Shown: positions 7,421 to 16,456, counted from the stretch's first letter. The stretch: 64,000 nt of DNA from Burkholderiales bacterium (GCA_030683105.1 JAUXMZ010000025.1:1-64000); one strand, 5' to 3'. Made by a program: numbers and translations. Notes: generated by a model not told the origin, from the letters alone.

Positions 7421-9124
7421 TTAGTCTACGGTCTGGCTGCAAACGCGCATCGCCTCATCCACCGTGGTCCTGCCTTCGACCACCAACTGGGCCGCATGGC
7501 GCCGCAGTGTATTCCTGCCCATTTGTTCGCGGGCGGCGCGCACGAACTCGGCGGGATCATCCCGGTTCGCGGCCTCAACCACCGGCTGGGTCATTACCAG
7601 CATCTCGTAAATGCCGCTGCGCCCCAGATAACCGGTGCCATTGCAGTGCGTACACCCCCGACCGTGCCGGTAACGCAGCGTATCGACCTGGTCACCGTAA
7701 TCGAATTTCATCCATTCATGCTGATGCGGCATCAGCGTGTAATCCTCAGCGCAGCTTTCGCAGATCACGCGCACCAAGCGCTGGGCCAGCACCAGTTGCA
7801 GAGACAACGCCACCATGTAGCGCGGTGCGCCCATGTCGAGCAATCGTATCGGCGAGGTCACCGCGTCATTGGTATGCAGCGTGGAAAATACCATGTGGCC
7901 GGTAATCGCGGCGCGCAGGCCGGTTTCGACCGTCGGGCCGTCGCGCATCTCGCCGACGAGGATCACGTCGGGATCCTGGCGCAATGCCGACCGCAGCACG
8001 CGCTCGAAAGTGAGTTCGATCTTTTCATTGACCTGCACCTGATTGATCCCCGGCAGGCGATATTCAACCGGGTCTTCGACGGTGATAATCTTGCGCTCCA
8101 GCGTGTTGAGTTCGGACAGCGCCGCGTAAAGCGTGGTGGTCTTGCCGCTGCCGGTGGGTCCGGTGACCAGCACCATGCCGTTGGGGCGGTGGATCACTTC
8201 TTTCAGCTTTTTCAGCATCGCCGCCGGCATGCCTATTTTATCCAGGCCGAGGATGCCGCTGCTCTGGTTCAACAACCGCATCACCACGGATTCGCCGTAT
8301 TGCATCGGCAGGGTGGATATCCGCACATCGATCTGGACGTTGCGCACCTTGATGTTGAAACGGCCGTCCTGCGGCAGGCGCTTCTCCGAAATATCGAGTC
8401 CGGCCATGAGCTTCAGGCGCAACACCACCGCCGGGGAAATCTTGGAGTCAGCCTCCGTGGTCAGATGCAATACACCATCGACGCGGAACCGGATCTGCAG
8501 CCGCTTTTCCTGCGGCTCGATATGGATGTCGGACGCACGGGCCTGGGTCGCATCCTCGAACACTGTCTGCAGCAGCTTCACCACCGGGGCCTCTTCCAGT
8601 CCCGGAGTCATCACCAACGCACCAAAATCAACGACGGTGTCGCTGAACTCGGCCTCGAGTTCCTGCGCGAGTCCGGTGATCTGCTCGGTACGGCGGTAGA
8701 TGCGGTCGACGGTGGTGAGCAGCTCGCTCTCGGTGACCACCGCAATGGTGATATCACGCTTGAGGATGCGCGAGATCTCGTCAAACGCCATCAGGTCGGT
8801 GGGATCGGCCATGCCGACCTTGTAGGTCTCGCCGTTGTCCTCAAGCACCAGCGCGCGAAAACGCCGCACCTGAGTCTCGGCAAGTTTCAGCGTGACGTCG
8901 CGCTTGATGTTGTAGTATTTGAGATCGACATAGGGCACGCCGAGCTGGCGCGACAGCGCTTCCGAGATTTGTTGCTCGGTGGCATAGCCCTGTTCGATGA
9001 CCACGCGGCCAAGGCGGCGCCCGCTCTTCTTTTGATCAGCCAGCGCCAAGGCAAGCTGCTCTTCGGTGAGCAACTTCTGCTGCACCAGAATTTCGCCCAG
9101 GCGGATTTTCTGAGGCCGGCCCAT
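7421..9124 (-). CDS. mshE: MSHA pilus assembly ATPase MshE (GspE/PilB family)
   Basis: This cytoplasmic hexameric ATPase powers pilus extension. The 567 residues comprise an N-terminal GspE-N domain (IRLGEILVQQKLLTEEQL, also the c-di-GMP-binding region in known MshE proteins), Walker A GPTGSGKTT at about 321-329, an aspartate/histidine box with Walker B VILVGEMRD, and a CESC...CTHC zinc module near the C-terminus. It is the first gene of the msh cluster in this window. A long antisense open frame over it is a shadow. Confidence 0.9.
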   Translation of the reverse strand: MGRPQKIRLGEILVQQKLLTEEQLALALADQKKSGRRLGRVVIEQGYATEQQISEALSRQLGVPYVDLKYYNIKRDVTLKLAETQVRRFRALVLEDNGETYKVGMADPTDLMAFDEISRILKRDITIAVVTESELLTTVDRIYRRTEQITGLAQELEAEFSDTVVDFGALVMTPGLEEAPVVKLLQTVFEDATQARASDIHIEPQEKRLQIRFRVDGVLHLTTEADSKISPAVVLRLKLMAGLDISEKRLPQDGRFNIKVRNVQIDVRISTLPMQYGESVVMRLLNQSSGILGLDKIGMPAAMLKKLKEVIHRPNGMVLVTGPTGSGKTTTLYAALSELNTLERKIITVEDPVEYRLPGINQVQVNEKIELTFERVLRSALRQDPDVILVGEMRDGPTVETGLRAAITGHMVFSTLHTNDAVTSPIRLLDMGAPRYMVALSLQLVLAQRLVRVICESCAEDYTLMPHQHEWMKFDYGDQVDTLRYRHGRGCTHCNGTGYLGRSGIYEMLVMTQPVVEAANRDDPAEFVRAAREQMGRNTLRRHAAQLVVEGRTTVDEAMRVCSQTVD

Positions 9125-9223
9125 TTATGATCCTGATTTCATTTTATGTTATGTACTATAAATGTCCCGCATGCCATTGATCCGGAACGATATCTTGTTT
9201 AATCTAATAACACAAGCCTGACC

Positions 9224-9781
9224 ATGTTTGACGTCGTCCTCTACGAACCCGAAATCCCGCCCAATACCGGCAACGCCATACGCCTGTGCGCCAACACTGG
9301 CGCCCGGCTGCATCTGGTCAGGCCGCTGGGCTTTTCCCTGCGCGACAGTCAATTGCAGCGCGCCGGCCTCGATTATCACGCATTTGCCCAACCAACGCTG
9401 CATGCGGACTGGCCATCGTGCCTGGACTACTTCAAGGGGCGGCGCATTTTCGCCGTCACCTCTCGCAGCACTCAACGCCATGATCTGCCAGAGTATTCAG
9501 CACAGGACGTGTTCCTGTTCGGACCGGAAACACGGGGCTTGCCGGCTCCCGTGATCGATGCGTTCCCGGTTTCCCAGCGCATCCGCCTGCCGATGCGCGA
9601 CGGCAGCCGCAGCCTGAATCTCTCCAATGCAGTCGCCATCGTGGTGTTCGAGGCCTGGAGGCAGCTGGGGTTTCCTGAAGGAACATATTTCAAGGTTCCG
9701 GGTTCCATGTTCAATGTTCAAAGTACCGGGTTCAAGAGCGCAGTTGTGAGCAGCCGACAGGCTGCGAACCTTGAACCTTGA
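9224..9781 (+). CDS. trmL: tRNA (cytidine(34)-2'-O)-methyltransferase TrmL
   Basis: A SPOUT methyltransferase that 2'-O-methylates the wobble base of tRNA-Leu isoacceptors with SAM. It begins MFDVVLYEPEIPPNTGNAIR, and the SAM knot motifs FGPETRGLP (about 99-107) and LPMRDGSRSLNLSNAVAIV (122-140) are intact. The native fold should end near residue 153 (QLGFPEG). Residues 155-185 are translated heptamer array and core (YFKVPGSMFNVQ...), so the insertion has replaced the original stop and added about 30 residues. Activity is probably retained, since the extension follows the knot. Confidence 0.92.
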   Translation: MFDVVLYEPEIPPNTGNAIRLCANTGARLHLVRPLGFSLRDSQLQRAGLDYHAFAQPTLHADWPSCLDYFKGRRIFAVTSRSTQRHDLPEYSAQDVFLFGPETRGLPAPVIDAFPVSQRIRLPMRDGSRSLNLSNAVAIVVFEAWRQLGFPEGTYFKVPGSMFNVQSTGFKSAVVSSRQAANLEP

Positions 9782-9799
9782 ACTTGGAACTTGGAACTT
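9688..9799. repeat. Inverted heptamer element between trmL and gpsA
   Basis: A left arm of GGTTCCG/GGTTCCA units and a right arm of GAACCTT/GGAACTT units enclose a core with GAGCGCAGTTGTGAGCAG and CAGGCTGCGAACC. The same core, diverged, is in the element at 10793-10905. It lies between convergent genes, and the arms followed by TTGTTTT could act as a terminator. Confidence 0.85.
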
Positions 9800-9802
9800 G
9801 TT

Positions 9803-10789
9803 TTAATTCTCGGCCTTGGCATCGCGCTGCATCAAATCGCTGACGGCAGCGCTGGCGGTGCGCGGATCGTCCAGTACCCGGCAAACGGCGCTCGTGATCG
9901 GCATGTCGACGTTGAGTTCCTGCGCCAGCCGCGCGACTTCATGCGCGGTAAATACGCCCTCCGCAGTGTGTCCCAGTTCAGCCAATATGTCCTTGAGCGG
10001 CAGACCCTGAGCGAGCCTGAGCCCGACGCGGCGGTTTCGTGACAGATCGCCGGTACAGGTCAGGATCAGGTCGCCCGCGCCCGCCAGTCCCATGAAGGTT
10101 TCCGGACGCCCGCCGAGCCGCACGCCCAGCCGGGTAATTTCAGCCAGGCCGCGGGTGATCAGCGCCGCCCGCGCATTGAGCCCCAGCCGCAGTCCGTCGC
10201 AGATTCCGGCTGCGATCGCCATCACGTTCTTTACCGCACCCGCGACCTCGACGCCGACCACATCGCTGCTCGAATAGATGCGCAGCGTCGTGCTGTGCAG
10301 ACGCTGGGCGGTTTCGCGCGCGAATTCGGCATCGGCCGACGCCAGGGTCACCGCGGCCGGCAGCCCGCGCGCCACTTCCTCGGCAAAGCTTGGCCCCGAA
10401 AGTACACCGCAGCGCGCATCGGCTCCGAGTTCTTCGGCGCAGATCTGGTGCGGCAACTTCGCGTGCTGTTTTTCAAAGCCTTTGCACAACCAGACCACCG
10501 GTGACGCACAACGACCCGCTTTCAGTCGCCGCAGGGTCTCACGCAGACCGGCGGTGGTGACCGCCGCCAGCACCAGCGCGCAGCCTTTGACCGCGGCGGC
10601 AAAGTCATTTTCGATGACCAGATTGTCAGGGAGCGCAAGCCCCGGCAGATAGCGCTCGTTGCTGCGCGCCAGGCGCATTGCGGAATATTGCGCGGCGTCC
10701 CGCACCCACAGCGTCACCTCGTGGCGCGGAGCAAGGTTGATGCTGATCGCGCTGCCCCAGGCGCCTGCTCCCAATACCGCGATTTTCAT
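9803..10789 (-). CDS. gpsA: Glycerol-3-phosphate dehydrogenase [NAD(P)+]
   Basis: This enzyme reduces dihydroxyacetone phosphate to sn-glycerol 3-phosphate for phospholipid synthesis. The protein starts MKIAVLGAGAWGSAI with the Rossmann GxGxxG. The family's catalytic lysine lies in AGAVKNVMAIAAG, and the C-terminal helical domain has GLAGAGDLILTC. The start is placed at 10789; eleven further upstream codons (MELGTWNLERR) are heptamer array. Length is 328 residues, normal for the family. It lies downstream of secB-grxC as in many proteobacteria. Confidence 0.93.
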   Translation of the reverse strand: MKIAVLGAGAWGSAISINLAPRHEVTLWVRDAAQYSAMRLARSNERYLPGLALPDNLVIENDFAAAVKGCALVLAAVTTAGLRETLRRLKAGRCASPVVWLCKGFEKQHAKLPHQICAEELGADARCGVLSGPSFAEEVARGLPAAVTLASADAEFARETAQRLHSTTLRIYSSSDVVGVEVAGAVKNVMAIAAGICDGLRLGLNARAALITRGLAEITRLGVRLGGRPETFMGLAGAGDLILTCTGDLSRNRRVGLRLAQGLPLKDILAELGHTAEGVFTAHEVARLAQELNVDMPITSAVCRVLDDPRTASAAVSDLMQRDAKAEN

Positions 10790-10792
10790 GCG

Positions 10793-10905
10793 GCGTTCCA
10801 GGTTCCAAGTTCCAAGTTCCAAGTTTCGAGTTCAAAAGCACGACTGTGAGCATCCAACAGGCTGTCAACCTTGAACCTGGAACTTGGAACCTGGAACATC
10901 GAACT
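10793..10905. repeat. Inverted heptamer element upstream of gpsA
   Basis: GGTTCCA units and GGAACCT units enclose a core containing AGCACGACTGTGAGCATCC and CAGGCTGTCAACC, homologous to the core at 9688-9799. The right end reaches the stop codon of the SH3-domain gene. Confidence 0.85.
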
Positions 10906-11345
10906 TACGCTCCCCAGATCTGGCTGACCTTGATAAACCCGGTCTGCCCGTCACCATGCCTGACGCGCAGCCAGCCTCCGCTCGCGACCTCGAGCAAATC
11001 CAGTATCACATTCTGCTGCGCCTGAAATACGACGGGCGCATTGTCATCGGCGCTTTGCCTCACCTGTGCCTGTGGCACCTTGATCATCACCGTGCGCCGG
11101 TCTGACAGATGTTTGCTCTCTATCCATGTGAAATCGCCATTGACGTCACGCACCTTGACCCAGCCTTCGACCATGACCACGATTTCCACCGGATAACCGT
11201 GATTGACGATGTAGAGTTTTTTGGCCTTGGCCGAGGGCGCGTCGTAAAGCACTGCGGCATTCTCGGCGACCGAGCGGAACTCGAGCGCCGCCGCCGGCGC
11301 GATCATGCCCGCTGCGATCAGGACGGAAACGAGGGCGCGCAACAT
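10905..11345 (-). CDS. Secreted bacterial SH3-domain protein
   Basis: This 146-residue protein has an N-terminal signal peptide (about residues 1-21, ending AAA). Two SH3-like modules follow: one with VAENAAVLYDAPSAKAKKLY and GWVKVRDVNGDFTWI, the second with VRQSADDNAPVVF and GWLRVRHGDGQTGFI. Such periplasmic SH3 proteins are thought to bind cell wall or partner proteins. It sits between gpsA and secB, an arrangement seen in betaproteobacteria. The exact role is unknown. Confidence 0.75.
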   Translation of the reverse strand: MLRALVSVLIAAGMIAPAAALEFRSVAENAAVLYDAPSAKAKKLYIVNHGYPVEIVVMVEGWVKVRDVNGDFTWIESKHLSDRRTVMIKVPQAQVRQSADDNAPVVFQAQQNVILDLLEVASGGWLRVRHGDGQTGFIKVSQIWGA

Positions 11346-11350
11346 GAAAT

Positions 11351-11821
11351 TTAGTGGCTCTGGGGTGGAGTGTCGTTTTGCTGTGGCTGTTGCGTCTGTT
11401 GCTGCAGTCGTTGCTGGTACAGCGCTTCGAAGCTCATATGCTGCAGCACCACGGGCGGGAAACCGGCCCGCATCACCAGGCTGGAAACCGCCTCGCGAGC
11501 ATAAGGCAACAGCACGCCGGGACAGGTAACGGCGAGTACCGCATCCATGTTTTCAGCAGGTATGTTGAGGATCTGAAAAATTCCCGCCTGCGCAGCCTCG
11601 ACCAGAAACACCGTTTTGTCCTTGAGCTTTGCGGTAACCGTGACGGTCAGCACCACTTCGAACATGCCGGCATCGAGTGCCGCCGCCTGGCTGTGGAGAC
11701 TGACTTCGATTTGCGGCCCCTCGGTCTCGAGAAACACCTGCGGCGCATGGGGAATCTCCAGCGACGCATCCTTCAGATAAATTTTTTCCACTCCAAAAGT
11801 GGCTTCCTGCTGTTCGCTCAT
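11351..11821 (-). CDS. secB: Protein-export chaperone SecB
   Basis: This tetrameric cytoplasmic chaperone holds preproteins unfolded for SecA. It has the conserved IYLKDASLEIPHAPQVF N-terminal strand, AAQAGIFQI and the CPGVLLPYAREAVSSLVMRAGFPP segment. At 156 residues it is of normal length, with a Gln-rich C-terminal tail. It is five bases upstream of the SH3 gene and downstream of grxC, in the secB-grxC cluster typical of proteobacteria. Confidence 0.95.
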   Translation of the reverse strand: MSEQQEATFGVEKIYLKDASLEIPHAPQVFLETEGPQIEVSLHSQAAALDAGMFEVVLTVTVTAKLKDKTVFLVEAAQAGIFQILNIPAENMDAVLAVTCPGVLLPYAREAVSSLVMRAGFPPVVLQHMSFEALYQQRLQQQTQQPQQNDTPPQSH

Positions 11822-11850
11822 GGTGGTCCAGTATGGTTTGAGGGTAGTAA

Positions 11851-12117
11851 TTACTCTGCTGTGCGCGCCAGCAGCGGGGCAAGACCGCCAGCGTGGTCGA
11901 GCGCAGCAAGATCGTCATAACCGCCGACATGGGTTTCCCCAATATAAATCTGCGGCACGGTGCGGCGTCCGGTTCTTTCCATCATCTCGGCGCGCTTTTC
12001 CGGGTCGAGGTCGACGCGGATTTTATCGATCTGGTTCACGCCCTTGGTGGTCAACAACCGTTCAGCCATCTGGCAGAACGGGCACATTGCGGTGCAGTAC
12101 ATTTTGACGCTCTGCAT
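11851..12117 (-). CDS. grxC: Glutaredoxin 3
   Basis: An 88-residue dithiol glutaredoxin that reduces disulfides with glutathione. Active site C12-P-F-C15, cis-Pro loop TVP at 53-55 and GG at 65-66 are present. The start is at 12117 (MQSVKMYC), which lies inside a longer meaningless open frame. The gene begins 7 bases after the rhodanese stop, so the two are co-transcribed. Order rhodanese-grxC-secB-gpsA matches the yibN-grxC-secB-gpsA order of gammaproteobacteria. Confidence 0.93.
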   Translation of the reverse strand: MQSVKMYCTAMCPFCQMAERLLTTKGVNQIDKIRVDLDPEKRAEMMERTGRRTVPQIYIGETHVGGYDDLAALDHAGGLAPLLARTAE

Positions 12118-12124
12118 TGCGTCT

Positions 12125-12571
12125 CTATTTGCTTTTTTCCAGCGGCATGCTGGCCTGCGCCCATGCCAGGATGCCGCCGCGCAGCGTAAACACCTCGTTA
12201 AAACCGTTCTTGCGCAGGATGCCGACGGCGCCTGCCGCACGACTGCCGCTACGGCAATTGACGATGATGGGCCGCGTCTTGAATTTCTCGAGCGACTTGA
12301 GATGGTCCGCCAGTTGCGCCAGCGGAATATGCCGGGAATTGGCGATGTGTCCGGAGGCATACTCGCTGCTCTCGCGCACGTCGATCACCAGTGCATCGCG
12401 GCGATTGATCAGTTGCACCGTCTCCACCGTGCCGATTTCGTTGCTTTGCCCGGACAGGCGGCTGAATAGCGGCCAGATCAGCATGCCGCCGGTAATCACC
12501 GCGGTGCCGAACAACGCCAGATGCAGCGGGTTTTTCTGCAGGAAAATCATGAAATGATTCAAAGCTTCCAA
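12125..12571 (-). CDS. Membrane-anchored rhodanese-like protein (YibN-type)
   Basis: The 148-residue protein has an N-terminal membrane helix (about 16-36) and a cytoplasmic rhodanese domain with INRRDALVIDVRESSEYASG and catalytic Cys106 in IIVNCRSGSRA. Rhodaneses move sulfane sulfur to thiol acceptors. The position upstream of grxC and secB corresponds to yibN. The physiological acceptor is not known. Confidence 0.87.
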   Translation of the reverse strand: MEALNHFMIFLQKNPLHLALFGTAVITGGMLIWPLFSRLSGQSNEIGTVETVQLINRRDALVIDVRESSEYASGHIANSRHIPLAQLADHLKSLEKFKTRPIIVNCRSGSRAAGAVGILRKNGFNEVFTLRGGILAWAQASMPLEKSK

Positions 12572-12604
12572 AGCTCACTCCTGGTACGTGTGACAAACTG
12601 ATTG

Positions 12605-14398
12605 CTACCGTGCGGCGGGCGGATCCCGTGATTCGGCTGCTTTTGCAACCGCTGATTCTAACAGAGGCGTGAATTCCTCAGGGTATTTGACCACCAGTTC
12701 ACGCAAACTGGTGACTGCCCTTTGGATCCCCCCTGGATAAGCGCGCGCTGCACCCTTGAATTGACGCTGGGCAGCGTCCGGCTCGCCGTTCATCGCCAGC
12801 AACAGCGCCTGACGATAAACCACGGATTCATTTGGCGCAAAACGCATGACGCGGCTGTTTAGCTTAAGATTTTCCCTTAAGTTCTCGCGACCTGTGATGA
12901 TACCGAAGGACATCACAAGTTCGGCATAGGGCTCAAGCACGGGGTCGGCATGTGCCCGCGACAGGAGTGCGGCGAGCTGCTTTCCGCTGAGCGTTTTGGC
13001 CTCTTTTTTAAACAGGCGCTCGAAGTCGCGGTAGCCGTAAGCAAGGCTCAAGGCATTCAAAGCCCCGGCCACGATCACCAGCAGTGCGGCAAGACGGCCG
13101 ATACGCTGTAATTCGAGCGAGACGAACCGGTTCGCACCCAGGCCCAGCACCAGCGCCACAATACCCAGGAAATATGCGGACCAAAGCGGCAGTTCCAGCA
13201 TGCTGTGTACGCCGATGACGCCGAGTAGCGCAAGCAACCACCAATGCTCGAGCGCGAGCGTGGCCCGCCGCAACCCCCACAACCACCACAGCGCTCCGCC
13301 GGCGATGAGCAGTGCGCCCGCCACTCCGGTCTCGGCGAGCAGATGCAGCACGATATTGTGGGCATGGTTGAACGGGCCCAGGGGAGCGGCACCAGATTCA
13401 AGTGCCTGATACTCGAAGTGGTGCCACGGAAACTGGCCCCATCCCGCCCCCAGCAGCGGGTACTGGGTAAACATTCCCCACGCCTCACGCCATAGCTGCA
13501 ACCGGGCACTGAGACCGGGCGAGGTTTCAAACAACCGCTGAGCCGCCGTCGTCGTCAGGCCCTGATCCGGGGCAAACAGCGGCAGCATCACCAACGCCTG
13601 CGCCATTACGAAACCGGCAGTCAGCAAAATCGTGCAGCGCATCAGGCGCCGGCCAGCCGGATCCTGCAGGCGCCGGTAAAACCAGAACGCCAGGCCCAGC
13701 AGCACGACAAGATAAATCCAGATGCTGCGGGAGCCGGATAGCGCCAGCACCAGAAGCATGGGTATCCCGCATGCCGTAGCTGCGGCACGGGACAGGCTGC
13801 CACGCGCAAACAGAAACGTCAGAGAACCCAGCGCGAGCGTCACATAATCCGCAAAATGATTGGGTTGACCAAGGTTACCGAAAACGGCGGCATTGTTCTT
13901 GCGCGAAATTACCGCATCCAGCACAGTAGAAATCTGGTAATGCTGCAACCACGCGACCAGCGTACAGAGCAATCCTCCCGCCAGCACAAACCACGCCAGC
14001 ACCACACTGACGGCCGTCAGGCCCGGGGCTTGACGCAGGTGATGACCCAGCGTCATCAGCAACGCTGCCCACACCAGATAAATCGCGGCGAGCATGGTTG
14101 GCCCGGTATACGGCACGCGACCGATGACAAGCTGGACCAGCAGCAGGGCGATCAGCACCAGCGGCACCAGTGCAATGACCGGAACTGTCATGTCCTGCCA
14201 GACCTGTTTTCCCGCAAGCGGCGCGAGCGCGGCGATGCCCAGCGCAAAGGCCAGCCATTCGCTGTAAAACGAGGTCATGGGAAGATCGTGGATAGGCTGC
14301 AGGAACGGCAGCACAAACATGAGCCCGACTGCAGCCAGGCTGAAATGCCACGCGTCTGGAGTAAATGAGCGCGGCATCAGCAACTGATTCTGTGGCAT
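12605..14398 (-). CDS. PglL-family O-oligosaccharyltransferase / Wzy-type membrane protein
   Basis: A 597-residue polytopic membrane protein with about ten to twelve helices in residues 15-460. The PglL-type motif FGNLGQPNHFADY spans about 173-184, and the Wzy_C signature NHAHNIVLHLLAETG begins at residue 344 with His345 and His347. A soluble C-terminal tail follows (about 460-597). PglL enzymes transfer a lipid-linked glycan to serine/threonine of periplasmic proteins, classically pilin. With an MSHA operon a few kilobases away, pilin glycosylation is a reasonable inference; O-antigen ligase activity is the alternative. Confidence 0.78.
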   Translation of the reverse strand: MPQNQLLMPRSFTPDAWHFSLAAVGLMFVLPFLQPIHDLPMTSFYSEWLAFALGIAALAPLAGKQVWQDMTVPVIALVPLVLIALLLVQLVIGRVPYTGPTMLAAIYLVWAALLMTLGHHLRQAPGLTAVSVVLAWFVLAGGLLCTLVAWLQHYQISTVLDAVISRKNNAAVFGNLGQPNHFADYVTLALGSLTFLFARGSLSRAAATACGIPMLLVLALSGSRSIWIYLVVLLGLAFWFYRRLQDPAGRRLMRCTILLTAGFVMAQALVMLPLFAPDQGLTTTAAQRLFETSPGLSARLQLWREAWGMFTQYPLLGAGWGQFPWHHFEYQALESGAAPLGPFNHAHNIVLHLLAETGVAGALLIAGGALWWLWGLRRATLALEHWWLLALLGVIGVHSMLELPLWSAYFLGIVALVLGLGANRFVSLELQRIGRLAALLVIVAGALNALSLAYGYRDFERLFKKEAKTLSGKQLAALLSRAHADPVLEPYAELVMSFGIITGRENLRENLKLNSRVMRFAPNESVVYRQALLLAMNGEPDAAQRQFKGAARAYPGGIQRAVTSLRELVVKYPEEFTPLLESAVAKAAESRDPPAAR

Positions 14399-14476
14399 GA
14401 CCCACGGCAGGAGCGCCGGGGCAGACGATGCGGTTTAACCTGGGAAGGACGGGCTGGAAACACTGCCCGGGAAAAC

Positions 14477-14836
14477 CTATTCAGCGATACCGCAAAACAC
14501 TTCGCGCATCATGCCAATCAGATGAAGGGTGCGCTCGTCGCCGACACGGTAGTACACGCGGTTGGCGTCCTTGCGGGTACGCAGCACTCCTTTTTCCCGC
14601 AGAATGGCCAGATGTTGGGAGATATTGCTCTGGGAGGTGCCGACACACTCGACGATCTCTTGTACACTCACTTCCTGATTGCCGAGTATGCACAGGATTT
14701 TCAGCCGCAGCGGGTGAGACATCGCCTTGAGCGCGCGCGCCGCCTGTTCGATATGCTCTTCTTTCTCGATGAGCTGGTTGCGCAACGCCTTGGTGTCCGC
14801 CATCTTGTAAGTGTGAGATCCGAGTACCGTCGCCAT
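14477..14836 (-). CDS. ArsR-family winged-helix repressor
   Basis: The 119-residue regulator has the ArsR/SmtB winged helix: AMSHPLRLKILCILGNQEVSVQEI, recognition helix TSQSNISQHLAILREKGVL and wing RKDANRVYYRV. Cys49 and Cys115 sit where BigR/SqrR-type sulfur sensors keep their redox pair, with Cys64 in addition; this comparison is from memory. The start at 14836 is supported by AGAGGA nine bases upstream. It is divergent from gpmI across an AT-rich gap that may hold both promoters and its operator. Target and ligand are not known. Confidence 0.82.
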   Translation of the reverse strand: MATVLGSHTYKMADTKALRNQLIEKEEHIEQAARALKAMSHPLRLKILCILGNQEVSVQEIVECVGTSQSNISQHLAILREKGVLRTRKDANRVYYRVGDERTLHLIGMMREVFCGIAE

Positions 14837-14923
14837 GTAAGTGGTTCCTCTGAACTAGATATGAACTTTAAAATATACTGAAATTATACATTACCTCAAT
14901 CATTTATATAAACACCTGATTAC

Positions 14924-16456
14924 ATGAAGTTAACTCCAGTAATGCTGATCATTCTCGATGGTTTCGGCTATCGCGAAGCGTGCGACCACAATGCCATTTG
15001 CCAGGCCCGCAAGCCGCACTGGGACGAGATGTGGAAAACCAGCCCGCACACCACCATCGACGCCTCGGAGAAATGGGTGGGGCTGCCCAAGGACCAGATG
15101 GGCAATTCCGAAGTCGGCCACATGAACATCGGCGCCGGCCGCGTCATCTATCAGGATTACACCCGGATCGAGGCTGCGATCGAAAGCGGCGAATTCTTCG
15201 AAAACCCGGTGTTGGCCGAGGCGGTCGCGCGCGGGCGCGACAGCGCGCTGCACCTGCTGGGCTTGCTGTCGCCGGGTGGGGTCCACAGCCACGAATCCCA
15301 GATCCACGCCATGCTCGACATGGCCGCGCGCGGCGGTGCCCGGGACGTGTATCTTCACGTTTTCCTCGACGGGCGCGACACGCCCCCCAAAAGCGCGGAA
15401 GCTTCGCTGGCGGCACTGCAGGCGAAGTGCGATGCGCTCAAGGTCGGGCGTATCGCCACGGTCTGCGGTCGTTATTACGCGATGGACCGCGACAATCGCT
15501 GGGAACGCGTAGAGCCGGCGTACGACCTGATCACCCAGGGCAAAGCCGCGTTCATGGCGGCCACCGCGATCGATGGCTTGCGCGCGGCCTACGCGCGCGG
15601 CGAGACCGATGAATTCGTGAAAGCCACGGCCATCGTGCCTCCGGGCGCGTCGCCGGTGCACATGAAAGATGGCGACGCCGTGATATTCATGAATTTTCGC
15701 GCCGACCGCGCGCGCGAGATGACACGGGCGCTGACCGATCCCGGGTTCAGCGGATTTAAGCGCGCGCATGTGCCCAGACTCGGTTATTTCTGCACCCTCA
15801 CCGGCTACGGCAAGGAGTTCATTCAGCCGGCCGCGTTTACGCCCCAAACCATAGCCAACGGTTTCGGTGAATATCTTTCGCAACAGGGGCTCAAGCAACT
15901 GCGCATCGCCGAGACCGAGAAATACGCGCATGTCACCTACTTTTTCAATGGCGGCGTGGAAACGCCTTATCCCGGCGAAGACCGCATACTGGTGCCCTCG
16001 CCCAAGGTTGCGACTTACGATCTGAAACCGGAAATGAGCGCTTATGATGTCACGGACAAGCTGGTGGCCGCCATTCGCAGCGGCCACTACGATGCCATTG
16101 TCTGCAACTACGCCAACGGCGACATGGTCGGCCACACCGGCAACCTGCAGGCGGCCACGCGGGCCATCGAAGTGCTCGATGAATGCCTGGGCAAGGTCGT
16201 GGCGGCGATGCGGGATACCGGCGGCGAAGTGCTGATCACCTCCGATCACGGCAATGCCGAGACCATGCTCGATCCTCAAACCCGCCAGCCGCATACGGCA
16301 CATACGCTGAATCTGGTGCCGCTGCTGTATATCGGCCGTAAATCGCAGCTCGCCGACAGTGGCGCGCTGCAGGATGTGGCGCCGACGCTGCTTGCCATGA
16401 TGGGTCTGCCGCAGCCGCAGGAAATGAGCGGCAGGTCCCTGATCAGTTTCGCGTGA
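14924..16456 (+). CDS. gpmI: 2,3-bisphosphoglycerate-independent phosphoglycerate mutase
   Basis: The enzyme interconverts 3- and 2-phosphoglycerate using two manganese ions. The 510-residue protein has LIILDGFGYRE with the first metal-binding Asp, nucleophile Ser62 in QMGNSEVGHMNIG, MNFRADRARE, and the C-terminal metal ligands in VCNYANGDMVGHTG and ITSDHGNAE. Its TGA overlaps the GTG start of envC by four bases, so gpmI, envC and probably ctpA form an operon. Confidence 0.95.
   Translation: MKLTPVMLIILDGFGYREACDHNAICQARKPHWDEMWKTSPHTTIDASEKWVGLPKDQMGNSEVGHMNIGAGRVIYQDYTRIEAAIESGEFFENPVLAEAVARGRDSALHLLGLLSPGGVHSHESQIHAMLDMAARGGARDVYLHVFLDGRDTPPKSAEASLAALQAKCDALKVGRIATVCGRYYAMDRDNRWERVEPAYDLITQGKAAFMAATAIDGLRAAYARGETDEFVKATAIVPPGASPVHMKDGDAVIFMNFRADRAREMTRALTDPGFSGFKRAHVPRLGYFCTLTGYGKEFIQPAAFTPQTIANGFGEYLSQQGLKQLRIAETEKYAHVTYFFNGGVETPYPGEDRILVPSPKVATYDLKPEMSAYDVTDKLVAAIRSGHYDAIVCNYANGDMVGHTGNLQAATRAIEVLDECLGKVVAAMRDTGGEVLITSDHGNAETMLDPQTRQPHTAHTLNLVPLLYIGRKSQLADSGALQDVAPTLLAMMGLPQPQEMSGRSLISFA

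Noticed and set aside
7412-9130. 572-codon plus-strand open frame over mshE
   Set aside because: It is fully antisense to a gene with intact Walker and zinc motifs, His/Arg/Gln-rich without any family signature; a high-GC shadow.
14930-16303. 457-codon minus-strand open frame over gpmI
   Set aside because: Antisense to a gene with all catalytic residues; the translation has no recognisable domain.
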